A stretch of DNA of 64,000 bases from Leptolyngbya sp. Cla-17. GTDB lineage: Bacteria; Cyanobacteriota; Cyanobacteriia; Leptolyngbyales; Leptolyngbyaceae. The notes below the pieces were generated by a model that was not told where the DNA came from, ran no database searches, and was given only the letters and a program-made list of their open reading frames with translations. Numbering within the stretch: the stretch's first letter is position 1; every line of letters begins with the position of its first letter. This document shows, in pieces, positions 45,840-55,093 of this stretch. The stretch spans positions 496,001-560,000 of the forward strand of contig NZ_JAEVYN010000001.1 of assembly GCF_016807185.1 (NCBI RefSeq). Direction: 5' to 3'. The translations under genes were made by a program, and so were the position numbers.

Positions 45840-46970
45840 TCACTTTGCCATATTCGGCTGTCCCTGAGTGGGTCCTGTTATTGAATCACAGGATACTTTT
45901 GCTGTGCCAACTTGAGCAGTATTGAGAGCAATACTCCCTACAGGTGACGTTATTCCTGAGTCGGTTGGACCCACCTGTACAATCTGACAGGTTCTCGCCA
46001 GGTGATATCCCAAATTATTGGAAGACGGACCTTTCCACACAGCAAACAGTTCAACATTATACTCGCCCGCTAAAACACGCCCTTCAACTTGCCAATAGGC
46101 ATTCTCTGCTTTTGCTGGGAGTCGGTCAATAATTTGCTCATTCAAATCGCGGATGCGATCGTCAAAATTGAGTAACCACCGCTCCACCTGCGACCAAGAT
46201 TGTCCTTGCAATGATTCTTTTAACTCCGTTTCAGCCTGCATCAAAATATCAAAACCTTGAAAATCAGCAATCTCAGTGGATTGCGTTTTAACGACAAAAG
46301 AACTATTGGTTAAACTATCTGCCTGCACGCTAGGATACTGCGCCAACCAAACCTGAGTTGAATAACACAGCTGAATCCAACAGCTTAGCAACAGGTTAAA
46401 CAACACCATGATGATCAAATCTTGCCGAACCGAAGGTTTAGGCACTTGAAAAGCAGGACCTGATTTAATAAACTTGGGCGACGCAGCAATAATTGCAGAA
46501 ATAATTGGCCAACTCACAACCATAATGGCAGGCAAATCTTCTGGGGTTGCAAATAGGAAGAAGCAAATTAATGCGCCCGTAATCCAAGGAGCAAAAAAGA
46601 TCTTTTCAATAGTAAGAGATTCTTTAATTTTTTTCTCTTCATACATTAACCAATGGATGCCTGGAATTAAAAAAAGCCACCCACAAAATGCAATAAAGTT
46701 TTGAACATACGATCGTGTCGGTAAAGACATCACCCAAGAAAAAACGCTTAACCAGATTAGAGTTTTTGCAGAATCCCACTTTTTAGGAATAATCAGCTTA
46801 AAAATATCTTGAAAGATTTTGCTAAGCTCTTCAAAAAGTTTTTGAATCGCTAAAAAGTTAAAGGCAAAATATCCTAAAGGGGCTGCGAATAATAAGATAA
46901 TCGCTAATATCACCAGAGGAATTAGAGCTGGAGGAAATAAGGATATAAACTGCCCTAAAAAATCAAGCAT
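45840..46970 (-). CDS. fraD: FraD-like septal junction protein
   Basis: The 376-residue protein has five to six N-terminal membrane helices (from PPALIPLVILAIILLFAA to LIIMVLFNLLLSCWIQLC) and a large C-terminal periplasmic part from about residue 215. That part includes a helical stretch (AETELKESLQGQSWSQVERW) and a beta-rich end. This layout is that of FraD (DUF5357), a component of the septal junctions that join cells in filamentous cyanobacteria. It lies between FraC-like and FraE-like genes, 14 and 37 bases away. The last residues (GPTQGQPNMAK) look variable. Confidence 0.85.
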   Translation of the reverse strand: MLDFLGQFISLFPPALIPLVILAIILLFAAPLGYFAFNFLAIQKLFEELSKIFQDIFKLIIPKKWDSAKTLIWLSVFSWVMSLPTRSYVQNFIAFCGWLFLIPGIHWLMYEEKKIKESLTIEKIFFAPWITGALICFFLFATPEDLPAIMVVSWPIISAIIAASPKFIKSGPAFQVPKPSVRQDLIIMVLFNLLLSCWIQLCYSTQVWLAQYPSVQADSLTNSSFVVKTQSTEIADFQGFDILMQAETELKESLQGQSWSQVERWLLNFDDRIRDLNEQIIDRLPAKAENAYWQVEGRVLAGEYNVELFAVWKGPSSNNLGYHLARTCQIVQVGPTDSGITSPVGSIALNTAQVGTAKVSCDSITGPTQGQPNMAK

Positions 46971-46984
46971 TTTGATGCGAAACG

Positions 46985-47530
46985 CTAACGGGTTCTTTCA
47001 ACCGAACGAACAATAAGCAGAAACAATGTTGCACTAAAGCTATAAGCATTAGCAACAAGAACGGCATAGGCTCGACTGTTCGACTTAATCACGCCTTGCT
47101 GTCGTAGGCGCGATATTCGGGAGTTATCTCTACTTTGCAAAGCATCTTCGGGCTTAACGTTTCCTAATAAAAAATCTAAAAGGTCTAAGCCTTTAAACTC
47201 TAGAAGAAAGACCCCGATAAAAACAATCAATCCTGACAGGGCTACCAAAGGCGCAATACTGGATGCCCAGGGATTTGAAAAAAACCGTTCAAAAAAGAAG
47301 TAGCTAAGCAATTGATCCTTTAAAGCCTGGGGTAAGAGTGCCTGCAAATTAAAGCAGATCAACCAACCGACAACGGTAGAAAACAGGTTGATCGATGCCG
47401 CATAGCGGACACTCGTTTTGTAGTCGAAACCGAGCTGCCTAAAGTAAACGATCGCCTCAAGCGCGATCGCAATTAGCAGAAACAACCCTTGAAACGCGAT
47501 CGCCCGTAGTGGCAAGACTCCAAAATTCAT
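46985..47530 (-). CDS. fraC: FraC-like filament integrity protein
   Basis: This 181-residue integral membrane protein has about four helices (LPLRAIAFQGLFLLIAIALE, INLFSTVVGWLICFNLQ, LVALSGLIVFIGVFLLEF and a C-terminal one). Length and helix pattern match FraC, which in Anabaena localises to septa and is needed for intercellular molecular exchange and for long filaments. It is the first gene of the operon; the FraD-like gene starts 14 bases after its stop. Sequence conservation in FraC is modest, so the call leans on the operon order. Confidence 0.82.
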   Translation of the reverse strand: MNFGVLPLRAIAFQGLFLLIAIALEAIVYFRQLGFDYKTSVRYAASINLFSTVVGWLICFNLQALLPQALKDQLLSYFFFERFFSNPWASSIAPLVALSGLIVFIGVFLLEFKGLDLLDFLLGNVKPEDALQSRDNSRISRLRQQGVIKSNSRAYAVLVANAYSFSATLFLLIVRSVERTR

Positions 47531-47726
47531 AACTATCGATAGTCCCCAACGCTGTAGAACAGATCAATCACTGCTTTGCATCCTATTCTATGCAGGCAGA
47601 TGAGAAGAGGAGTTTCGAGTTTTGTAAGTCCTTCGGACGGCTTTGCCAACGTGTAGTGTTATCTGTCGGAGATCTTTTGAGTTCTGAGTTTTTGCCCCCT
47701 GATTCCTGCCCTCGATTTTTTATGCT

Positions 47727-49634
47727 TTACACAATCAACGTAGCCGCTAGCTGAACTCGTTCTAGGGGAGAAATGCAGCGGGGCAGATTGGGCAAGGCAA
47801 CGATGGTTTGTTGCGGGAAAAGGGCCGCGATCGCGGGTTGGTTGGCTTCGTGTCGATTGTGCACAATGTAGCGCTGAAAAATTCCTAAGGTGGTAAGAGA
47901 GTCTGTCAAGCGTTGAGCTTCGGCAGTGATGGCGGATTGTGCCTGCACCACGCCAATAAATTCGGTGTGCTGAGGATTTTTGAGCAGCTTTTGGGCTTGC
48001 ATGACCCGTTGCCTAAGCGATCGCAGTCGTCCCATAAATTCCGTGCGCCCCAGCACATCTTGATACTTAATCCACAGCTTAAATATCCAGGAGAGCCAGT
48101 CTGCCATTGCCGTTGGCATTTCTAAAAAGCGAAGTAGATGTCCAGTGGGGGCGGTATCTAGAATAATCAAATCCTGGGTTTTGGCTTCCAGTAGCTCAAT
48201 GATGCGAATCAGCGACAGCATTTCATCAATGCCAGGGAGTGCTTGAGCAACAATTTTCCGCCATGCTTCCGGGGTGTAGGCAATTTTCAGGGTGGTGTCT
48301 CCGTCGCTGGATTCACCACTCATCATCGCTGCCAGCTCCCACAAATACTCTGCGCGAAACTGATCGAGCATTTGCTCGGCATCGATTTCTTGCCCAGTCA
48401 GGTTGGGCGCGATTGCACTGGGTGCGTGTCCCAATGGCTGACCGACGGCATCACCCAAGGAATGGGCTGGATCAATGGAGATCACGCGAATTTGACGATC
48501 GGGGTATCGTTCTGCCATGCCCCAAGCGATCGCGGCGGCTACGGTAGTTTTGCCTACGCCTCCCTTGCCGCCAACTAAAATCAGCTTGCGTTCTTCTGCT
48601 ACAAAATCAGCAAACCCCGGTGATACTTTAGTCGGCATCCACAGGGGAGGCGGCGCGGCGACTACAGGGGGTTCAGTCAGAGGTTGCAGTTGAGTGATTA
48701 AAGCATCCAATGCAGTTGCGCCGATGGGTTCTTGTCTCTGCTGTGGGGTTGTAAAAATCGGAGTCGGATCAACAAGGGCAAAAAATTTGGCAAGGAGGGT
48801 TTGCTGTTCGGCGAAGCGATCAAGGTCGGACGAAGAGTGTGGAATGTCAGATAGGGGAAGGATACGGTTGATAAATAAGCCGCTGAAGGGAATTTGAAGC
48901 TCTGCGAGGGCGGTGATGAAGCGATCGCTTTCTAGCAGGCTCATGGGTTCGGCGATCGCCACCACTAAACAGGCGGTGCGGGTGGTGTCTTGCAACAACT
49001 GTCTGCCATCGGTCAGTTCTGCTTTCATGGAGCGCAAAAAATCATCGGCTTCGTCGGCGGTTTCCTTGCCTGTGAAGGAGCGCTGCATGGCACGATGTTT
49101 TTCCTGAAAGAGTTCTAAGGCTGCCAGCAGTTCATCTAAAAAATCCATCAGCCCAAACAGGTTGAGCGTATGTCCACTGGGAGCCATATCCACCACCACG
49201 CGATCAGCTTCAGCATCGTGCAGCAACCGCTGGATTTCCAGAATGCCCATCAGTTCATCCAGCCCAGGAAAGCTTAAATCCCACACGGGCGCAAGATCTT
49301 CTCGCTGGGCAAAGCTGCCCCGCTCTGCCAGCAATTCCAGCACCGAGCCATAGCGATTTTTGAAGGTTTCTAAGAGCGATCTCGCATCCAGCGATCTCAC
49401 CTGCAAATTAGGCAGCGTTGCCATGGCAACAGGCACATCACCCACGGCCATTTGCAACACATCGCCCAAGGAGTGCGCTGGATCGGTAGAAAGCAGCAAA
49501 ATCCGCTCTTGAGGAAACTGCTGTGCCCACTGTCGGGCAAATCCACAGGATAGTGTTGTTTTGCCAACTCCACCCTTACCGCTAAATAGTGCTAGCTGCA
49601 AGCTCTTGTACTGGTGCAACGTTGTTTCATCCAT
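47727..49634 (-). CDS. Fused double ArsA/GET3-type ATPase
   Basis: The 635-residue protein is two ArsA-like halves in one chain. Each has the deviant Walker A of the family (FSGKGGVGKTTLSC near residue 15 and VGGKGGVGKTTVAAA near 340) and the STDPAHSLGDV / SIDPAHSLGDA switch motif. MAPSGHTLNLFG and DTAPTGHLLRFLEMP follow in each half. Two-half ArsA proteins energise arsenite export in some bacteria, while single-half relatives (GET3) target tail-anchored proteins. No arsB, arsR or other ars gene is near, and the CxC-type arsenite cysteines are not evident, so arsenic export is not supported. I use the ATG at 49634 (MDETTLHQYKSLQ). Confidence 0.85.
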   Translation of the reverse strand: MDETTLHQYKSLQLALFSGKGGVGKTTLSCGFARQWAQQFPQERILLLSTDPAHSLGDVLQMAVGDVPVAMATLPNLQVRSLDARSLLETFKNRYGSVLELLAERGSFAQREDLAPVWDLSFPGLDELMGILEIQRLLHDAEADRVVVDMAPSGHTLNLFGLMDFLDELLAALELFQEKHRAMQRSFTGKETADEADDFLRSMKAELTDGRQLLQDTTRTACLVVAIAEPMSLLESDRFITALAELQIPFSGLFINRILPLSDIPHSSSDLDRFAEQQTLLAKFFALVDPTPIFTTPQQRQEPIGATALDALITQLQPLTEPPVVAAPPPLWMPTKVSPGFADFVAEERKLILVGGKGGVGKTTVAAAIAWGMAERYPDRQIRVISIDPAHSLGDAVGQPLGHAPSAIAPNLTGQEIDAEQMLDQFRAEYLWELAAMMSGESSDGDTTLKIAYTPEAWRKIVAQALPGIDEMLSLIRIIELLEAKTQDLIILDTAPTGHLLRFLEMPTAMADWLSWIFKLWIKYQDVLGRTEFMGRLRSLRQRVMQAQKLLKNPQHTEFIGVVQAQSAITAEAQRLTDSLTTLGIFQRYIVHNRHEANQPAIAALFPQQTIVALPNLPRCISPLERVQLAATLIV

Positions 49635-49959
49635 GCCAGTACCTCTCATGTTGATTACCTAGTCATTCCCTAAACCTGCACAAAGCGCTCATTGGCAAAC
49701 TAGCCATGACTTCTGATTACCTGACATATTTTTTACGACTTTTAGAGCCTGTGTCAGTCAATCAGGTGCAACTCTTACTTCCATTGCCTGATTGATTTCT
49801 GCACAGCGTAAATACCACCGTCACACTTTTACAGGGTATTTTCAGTTTGAAAGTTAGTTCAAACAGCATTGAAGGAACTATAAAACTGTTACATTTTTGT
49901 CACTTTCTCTAGGCTTTTCTTTTCAAACTAGAGGTGATTTTTTCTACTGCACCCCTTAG
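49635..49959. other. Divergent intergenic region, ArsA-like gene / sensory gene
   Basis: About 325 bases upstream of both genes. No further gene or clear hairpin seen. Promoters for both directions are expected. Confidence 0.4.
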
Positions 49960-50703
49960 ATGTATAACCCAGCAAAATTTACCCTGACTGACATGATCAA
50001 CTGTGGAGCAACCCTCCGCAAGCTTAGTGCAGGCGCAGACAGCATGGAGAAAGTGGCTGACCAAGTTGTCAGTTTTTTCTATCGCCAATTTGTCGATCCA
50101 CACACCAGCGTAAATGCACTTGCGCTGGTTCGGTTTTTCAAAACTCATCCGTTGGGTCAGTTGCCAACCGATTTGCAAGCGTATGCGCAAACGATGCTGA
50201 AGCAAGAGGTTCCAGCCGCGACAAAGTGCCTCACGCTGCTAGCGACCCAGGGCGATCGCCCGGAGTGGCAATCTCGACAGGCATCCATTGGGCATCAGGC
50301 AATTCCTCTCATCAGCGAACAGTTGGTTGCCCAATCGCCCATGATTTCTCAACTAATTTCTCAGTTTGGGTTACCCATCCATGCCGTGCTAGATCCTGAC
50401 CCATCGCTGATCGTTGATTTAGAGCAGAAAACATTTAATGTGTTCCATGTGCTGGATGCCGTTGACAGCCCACATGTGCCAGCCCAGCAGGAGTTTGTTG
50501 TACCGTTGGCGGTGCGATCGGTGCTGGGGTTTGGGGGAATGCTACCTTCAGGAAACCTGATCGCCATTATTGTGTTCTCGAAGGTGCCGATCTCACGGGA
50601 AACGGCGGATATGTTTAAGACGTTGGCGTTGAACGTGAAACTGGCGGTGCTGCCGTTTGATCAGGGTGCGGTGTTTGATGAGCAACCTTTGGTCAGTCGT
50701 TGA
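49960..50703 (+). CDS. Unrecognised sensory-like protein next to a histidine kinase
   Basis: I cannot name this 247-residue family. The protein is soluble. It opens MYNPAKFTLTDMINCGATLR and has SMEKVADQVVSFFYRQFVDP and ALALVRFFKTHPLGQLPTDL. The C-terminal half has VVPLAVRSVLGFGGMLPSGN and LIAIIVFSKVPISRETADMF. These resemble GAF-like input modules that often stand beside PAS histidine kinases. It precedes the kinase gene by 52 bases on the same strand, so it is likely an input or accessory protein for it. Start is taken at the first ATG; a Met at residue 12 is also possible. Confidence 0.7.
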   Translation: MYNPAKFTLTDMINCGATLRKLSAGADSMEKVADQVVSFFYRQFVDPHTSVNALALVRFFKTHPLGQLPTDLQAYAQTMLKQEVPAATKCLTLLATQGDRPEWQSRQASIGHQAIPLISEQLVAQSPMISQLISQFGLPIHAVLDPDPSLIVDLEQKTFNVFHVLDAVDSPHVPAQQEFVVPLAVRSVLGFGGMLPSGNLIAIIVFSKVPISRETADMFKTLALNVKLAVLPFDQGAVFDEQPLVSR

Positions 50704-50755
50704 GTTCAGTAGTGTGCATCATTCGCGATCGCCCAGTTAAGGACAGAAACATTAC

Positions 50756-52309
50756 ATGTATGCAGACAATCTGGCTGTGAATGAGGTAGCTACAAACCCA
50801 GAAGTGGAGCAGCTAAAAGCTCAGGTGAGTGCTTTAGAAGAATTGCTCGAAGTGTATGAACAAGAAACGTTAGAAAAATCAGGGTATCTAGAAAAAACCC
50901 TCAAAGAATTGGCGTATTCAGAAGATGCGCTGCGGGTGCTGAAGTCCATTTTGAGCAGCATGGGGGATGGAGTTGTAGTGGTTGATGAAACCGGAAAGTT
51001 TCTGTTTCTTAACCCAGATGCTCAACAGCTTTTAGCGATCGCTCCCACTCACACGTCTTTACAGGATTGGATTGAAGCAGGCAGCGCCTCCCAATCAATC
51101 TATCTAGCGGATGCCAAAACACCCTGCCCTATTGAGGCGTTTCCATTGCTGCAAGCAATGGGTGGCAAACTGATCGACGGGGCTGAAATTTTGGTTTATC
51201 CAGCCCGTGACCCGGTCGGTACTTGGCTGAGTGTGACGGCGCGATCGCTCAAAGATGATCACGGCACCCTTAAAGGAGCCGTGGCTGTTTTCCACAACAT
51301 TACCTCCTTAAAACTGACTGAGACAGCACTTCGCACTTCAGAAACGCAATCGCGCCAACAAGCCGAAACGCTGACGCAAACCCTGAGAGAGTTAGGAAAA
51401 ACCCAAGCGCAATTAGTGCAGACTGAAAAAATGTCGAGTTTGGGGCAATTAGTTGCGGGAGTTGCCCACGAAATCAACAATCCAGTTAATTTCATCTATG
51501 GCAATATTGCTCCTGCCGAAAGCCATATTCGAGATTTATGTACTCTACTGCACCTCTATCAGCAGCACTATCCTGAGCCTCTGCCCGAAATTCAGGCAGA
51601 AATGGAAGTCATAGATCTGGAGTTTGTGCAGCAAGATTTATTAGATCTGCTGCGATCGCTCAAAATGGGTGCGGAGCGGATTCGGCAAATTGTGTTGTCG
51701 CTCCGCAACTTCTCCCGGCTAGACGAAGCAGCCATGAAGCCCGTCAATATTCATGAAGGCATCGACAACACGTTGATGATTTTGCAAAATCGGCTGAAAG
51801 CTAAAGGGAGCCAGCCCGATATTGAAGTGATTAAACAATACGGTGATTTACCCCTCGTGGAATGCTATGCAGGGCAACTCAACCAGGTGTTTATGAATAT
51901 TTTGAGCAATGCGATCGACGCATTGGAAGAAAGTTCGGACTGCGGACTGCGGCGTGAGCTTTCAGCCGAACCAGTGCAAAGTATGGAGGTATCTGAGCGA
52001 ACGTCATACCTCGTACCTCCTCCTTCTGACCTGCTCATCACCATTCATACCGAGCAGATTTCACCGAACCAGGTTGCTATATCCATTCACAACAATGGAG
52101 ACAGCATTGCTGATAGCCTGTGCGATCGCCTATTTGATCCCTTTTTCACCACTAAACCCGTTGGGCGGGGCACCGGATTAGGTCTCTACATCAGCTATCA
52201 AATCGTGACCAACACCCACGGTGGTCAGCTCAAGTGTTGCTCTCTGCCCGGTCAGGGCGTGGAGTTTCGCATCGAGATTCCCGTTTACCAAACAGTTTTT
52301 GCAAAATGA
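50756..52309 (+). CDS. PAS-domain sensor histidine kinase
   Basis: The 517-residue cytosolic kinase has an N-terminal coiled coil (about 15-50), a PAS domain (about 65-190, GDGVVVVDETGKFLFLNPDA), a second coiled coil, and a phospho-acceptor region with QLVAGVAHEINNPVNFIYGN. The ATPase domain has MNILSNAIDALEE and GRGTGLGLYISYQIV. Between the N-box and the next strand there is an odd insert of about 35 residues (near 395-430) encoded by low-complexity DNA. No membrane segment is present and no response regulator is adjacent, so the output partner is elsewhere or could be the neighbouring AAA protein by context only. It is followed after 101 bases by the AAA ATPase gene. Confidence 0.93.
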   Translation: MYADNLAVNEVATNPEVEQLKAQVSALEELLEVYEQETLEKSGYLEKTLKELAYSEDALRVLKSILSSMGDGVVVVDETGKFLFLNPDAQQLLAIAPTHTSLQDWIEAGSASQSIYLADAKTPCPIEAFPLLQAMGGKLIDGAEILVYPARDPVGTWLSVTARSLKDDHGTLKGAVAVFHNITSLKLTETALRTSETQSRQQAETLTQTLRELGKTQAQLVQTEKMSSLGQLVAGVAHEINNPVNFIYGNIAPAESHIRDLCTLLHLYQQHYPEPLPEIQAEMEVIDLEFVQQDLLDLLRSLKMGAERIRQIVLSLRNFSRLDEAAMKPVNIHEGIDNTLMILQNRLKAKGSQPDIEVIKQYGDLPLVECYAGQLNQVFMNILSNAIDALEESSDCGLRRELSAEPVQSMEVSERTSYLVPPPSDLLITIHTEQISPNQVAISIHNNGDSIADSLCDRLFDPFFTTKPVGRGTGLGLYISYQIVTNTHGGQLKCCSLPGQGVEFRIEIPVYQTVFAK

Positions 52310-52410
52310 TCAGCCAGTCGCCAAAACGGGAATAACTAGATCACACAACGGCAGGGGTAGGGAATAACATAACGCTCCTCACTCTCAGCCCTCACCCCCA
52401 ACTTTTTCCC

Positions 52411-54246
52411 ATGAGCGACTTATTTAAAGGCTTTGAGCAACTGTTAGAACTGGCCAAACGGTTGGAAGAAAAAGCAGAAAACGGCGAACTGAAAACAGAG
52501 TTTCAGGTGAATTCCCGCAGTTTCAGCAGCATTCCGCGGCGGGGCAACATTCCCACTAATGTTGGGGTGAGTCGGGTTAGGAGCGAGGGAGCAGAAACAA
52601 CGACGGAACCCAGGGGCAAAGAAAGCAATCCAGATCCCACAGTGATTGTTACGCCGTCTGGTGAAGGGTCGCAGACATTTCTACAGGAAGTCGGGGGATT
52701 ATCTGATGTGTTGCAAGAACTACGAGAACTGGTGGAACTGCCGCTGAAACGTCCGGATGTGCTGGCAAAGTTGGGGTTGGAACCCCCACGAGGCGTTTTG
52801 CTGGTCGGTCCTCCAGGGACAGGCAAAACGCTGACGGCGCGATCGCTGGCAGAAACCTTAGGAGTCAGCTACATTGCGATCGCCGGACCCGAAATCATGG
52901 GTAAGTACTATGGCGAAGCCGAGGGGCGACTGCGCAGCGTATTTGAAAAAGCGGCGAAATCTGCGCCCTGCCTAATTTTCATCGACGAAATCGATAGCCT
53001 GGTGCCCGATCGCGGCAAGGTGGAAGGCGAAGTGGAAAAGCGCATTGTTGCCCAACTTCTGAGCCTGATGGATGGATTTGCCACCGCTACAGGCGTGATC
53101 GTACTTGCCGCCACCAACCGTCCCGATCATCTCGATCCAGCGCTCCGTCGCCCCGGCAGGTTTGATCGAGAAGTCCAGTTTCGTGTGCCCGATCGCAAGG
53201 GTCGCCTAGAAATTCTCAATATCCTCACCCGCGCTATGCCGCTAGAGGGTTCGGTCGATTTGGGCGCGATCGCTGATCTAACGGTGGGAATGGTAGGTGC
53301 CGACCTGAAAGCGGTGTGCCAAAAGGCGGCATACATTGCCCTACGGCGACAGGTGGTTTCTCTACAAGATCCAATCCCTGACGGGCTGATCGTTAGCGCT
53401 GAAGATTTTGGCTTGGCACAGCGAGAGATCAAGCCCTCGGTGCTGCGATCGGTGGAAGTGGAATCACCCAACGTGCCGTGGGATGAGATCGGTGGCTTAC
53501 CCGACATCAAGCGCACCCTGCAAGAATCCGTGGAGGGTGCCTTACTTTACCCCGAACTCTACGCCACAACTGGAGCCAAAGCGCCCCGTGGCATTTTGCT
53601 CTGGGGACCACCCGGAACGGGCAAAACCTTGCTGGCAAAAGCGGTCGCTTCCCAAGCACGGGCTAACTTCATTGCGGTGAATGGGGCTGAATTGATGAGC
53701 CGCTGGGTTGGTGCCGCTGAACAATCCGTGCGAGAACTGTTTACTAAAGCTCGGCAGGCGGCACCCTGTGTGGTGTTCATTGACGAAATCGATACGTTAG
53801 TTCCGGTGCGGGGCAATTTTCAGGGTGATTCCGGCGTGAGCGATCGCGTGGTGGGGCAACTGCTCACCGAACTGGATGGCTTACAAGATTGCCTCAATGT
53901 GCTGCTGATTGGTGCCACAAATCGCCCTGATGCTCTCGATCCTGCCATTCTCCGCTCTGGACGATTGGATTTGCAGCTAAAGGTTGATTTGCCGGATCTG
54001 GATAGCCGACTCGCCATTTTGCAGGTTCACAACCGCGATCGCCCCCTCTCCACCGTGGATCTAACCCACTGGGCAGCCCACACCGACGGCTGGAATGGAG
54101 CCGATCTTGCCCTGCTCAGCAACCAAGCTGCCCTGCAAGCGATTCGCCGCTATCGTGCCCAAGGCTTCTCTGACCCTGGTCAGATTCAAATTGCAATGGA
54201 TGACTTTGCTGCTGCCCACACGCTCTTGCTTAGCCAACGCCGATGA
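52411..54246 (+). CDS. Two-domain CDC48-like AAA ATPase
   Basis: The 611-residue protein has two AAA modules (about 100-330 and 355-590). Each has an intact Walker A (LLVGPPGTGKTLTARSLAET and LLWGPPGTGKTLLAKAVASQ), Walker B (CLIFIDEIDSL and CVVFIDEIDTL) and arginine-finger region (ALRRPGRFDREVQF and ILRSGRLDLQL). This is the layout of CDC48/VCP unfoldases, but the N-terminal substrate-binding domain is replaced by a short coiled coil (LFKGFEQLLELAKRLEEKAE) and a variable linker. It probably remodels or unfolds protein complexes; targets are unknown. It lies downstream of the sensor and kinase genes on the same strand. Confidence 0.92.
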   Translation: MSDLFKGFEQLLELAKRLEEKAENGELKTEFQVNSRSFSSIPRRGNIPTNVGVSRVRSEGAETTTEPRGKESNPDPTVIVTPSGEGSQTFLQEVGGLSDVLQELRELVELPLKRPDVLAKLGLEPPRGVLLVGPPGTGKTLTARSLAETLGVSYIAIAGPEIMGKYYGEAEGRLRSVFEKAAKSAPCLIFIDEIDSLVPDRGKVEGEVEKRIVAQLLSLMDGFATATGVIVLAATNRPDHLDPALRRPGRFDREVQFRVPDRKGRLEILNILTRAMPLEGSVDLGAIADLTVGMVGADLKAVCQKAAYIALRRQVVSLQDPIPDGLIVSAEDFGLAQREIKPSVLRSVEVESPNVPWDEIGGLPDIKRTLQESVEGALLYPELYATTGAKAPRGILLWGPPGTGKTLLAKAVASQARANFIAVNGAELMSRWVGAAEQSVRELFTKARQAAPCVVFIDEIDTLVPVRGNFQGDSGVSDRVVGQLLTELDGLQDCLNVLLIGATNRPDALDPAILRSGRLDLQLKVDLPDLDSRLAILQVHNRDRPLSTVDLTHWAAHTDGWNGADLALLSNQAALQAIRRYRAQGFSDPGQIQIAMDDFAAAHTLLLSQRR

Positions 54247-54275
54247 TGTGGCAATGACTTGCTTCAACTATTGCC

Positions 54276-54307
54276 AGGGCTTCTTGGGCAAGAAAACAAG
54301 AAGCCCT
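54276..54307. terminator. Long hairpin after the AAA ATPase gene
   Basis: AGGGCTTCTTG pairs perfectly with CAAGAAGCCCT around a 10-base loop, 30 bases after the stop. No T-run follows, so it may be a processing or stability element rather than a true intrinsic terminator. Confidence 0.5.
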
Positions 54308-54436
54308 ACTATGTCTAAAATCGCTTCGACCCTCAAAAGCCTTAAATCGAGCATCAGAGAGACTGATAGCGTGATATCAAAGAAGGAGTCTGCTCAAAAT
54401 CAGATCGTGTTTACGATACGGATACATCATCTCCCT

Positions 54437-55093
54437 TCAATGCGTTAGTTCTAACCTAATACTCTCGACCCGTTGCACCAGCAGTTGTGTTCTCAACGAG
54501 ATCGCGTCCCAATTCCCTTGTGATAGAGCTATCCGGGGAAACAGATCGCTAGATAGCCCCACTGCAATCGCACCAGCCTGCAAAAATGCCGGAGTGTTTT
54601 CGATGGTAATGCCGCCCGTCGGAATAAGGGGAATATTACCTAAAGGAGCGTGTAACGCTTGAATGTAGGTCACTCCACCCATAACTTCTATAGGGAAAAC
54701 TTTGACACTTGCTGCACCCGCTTGCCATGCTTGCACAATTTCGGTTGGAGAAAGGGCACCTGCAACCAGAGGTATTTCCTGTTCAGCGGCAGCCTTGATC
54801 ATTTCAATATCTACATGCGGTGTGAAAAGGAACTGTGCGCCTACGGCGATCGCCTGTTGTTGCTGCGTTAACGTGAGCAAGGTGCCTGCACCGATCCAAC
54901 AATGAGGCAACTCGGCACGCAATTGGGCAATCATATCGGGAGCGCGATCGCTATTCCAGGTCACTTCTATCAGTTGAATTCCTCCAGTAGCAACCGCTTT
55001 TGCCATTTGAATACCCTGTTCAAATCGGCTAGTGCGAACTACCGCAATCACACCCTGCTGCTGAACTAACGACAACCAGAACCGAGCGTTCAT
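54437..55093 (-). CDS. eda: KDPG aldolase (2-dehydro-3-deoxyphosphogluconate aldolase)
   Basis: The 218-residue class I aldolase splits 2-keto-3-deoxy-6-phosphogluconate into pyruvate and glyceraldehyde 3-phosphate, the last step of the Entner-Doudoroff route. The Schiff-base lysine lies in AASVKVFPIEVMGG. WIGAGTLLTLTQQQQAIAVG, FLFTPHVDIEMIKAA and PLIPTGGITIENTPAFL are the family's phosphate and active-site loops. The start MNARFWLSLVQQQGVIAVV at 55093 matches the family better than the Met three codons upstream. It stands alone, convergent with the AAA ATPase gene. Some such enzymes also act on 4-hydroxy-2-oxoglutarate. Confidence 0.93.
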   Translation of the reverse strand: MNARFWLSLVQQQGVIAVVRTSRFEQGIQMAKAVATGGIQLIEVTWNSDRAPDMIAQLRAELPHCWIGAGTLLTLTQQQQAIAVGAQFLFTPHVDIEMIKAAAEQEIPLVAGALSPTEIVQAWQAGAASVKVFPIEVMGGVTYIQALHAPLGNIPLIPTGGITIENTPAFLQAGAIAVGLSSDLFPRIALSQGNWDAISLRTQLLVQRVESIRLELTH

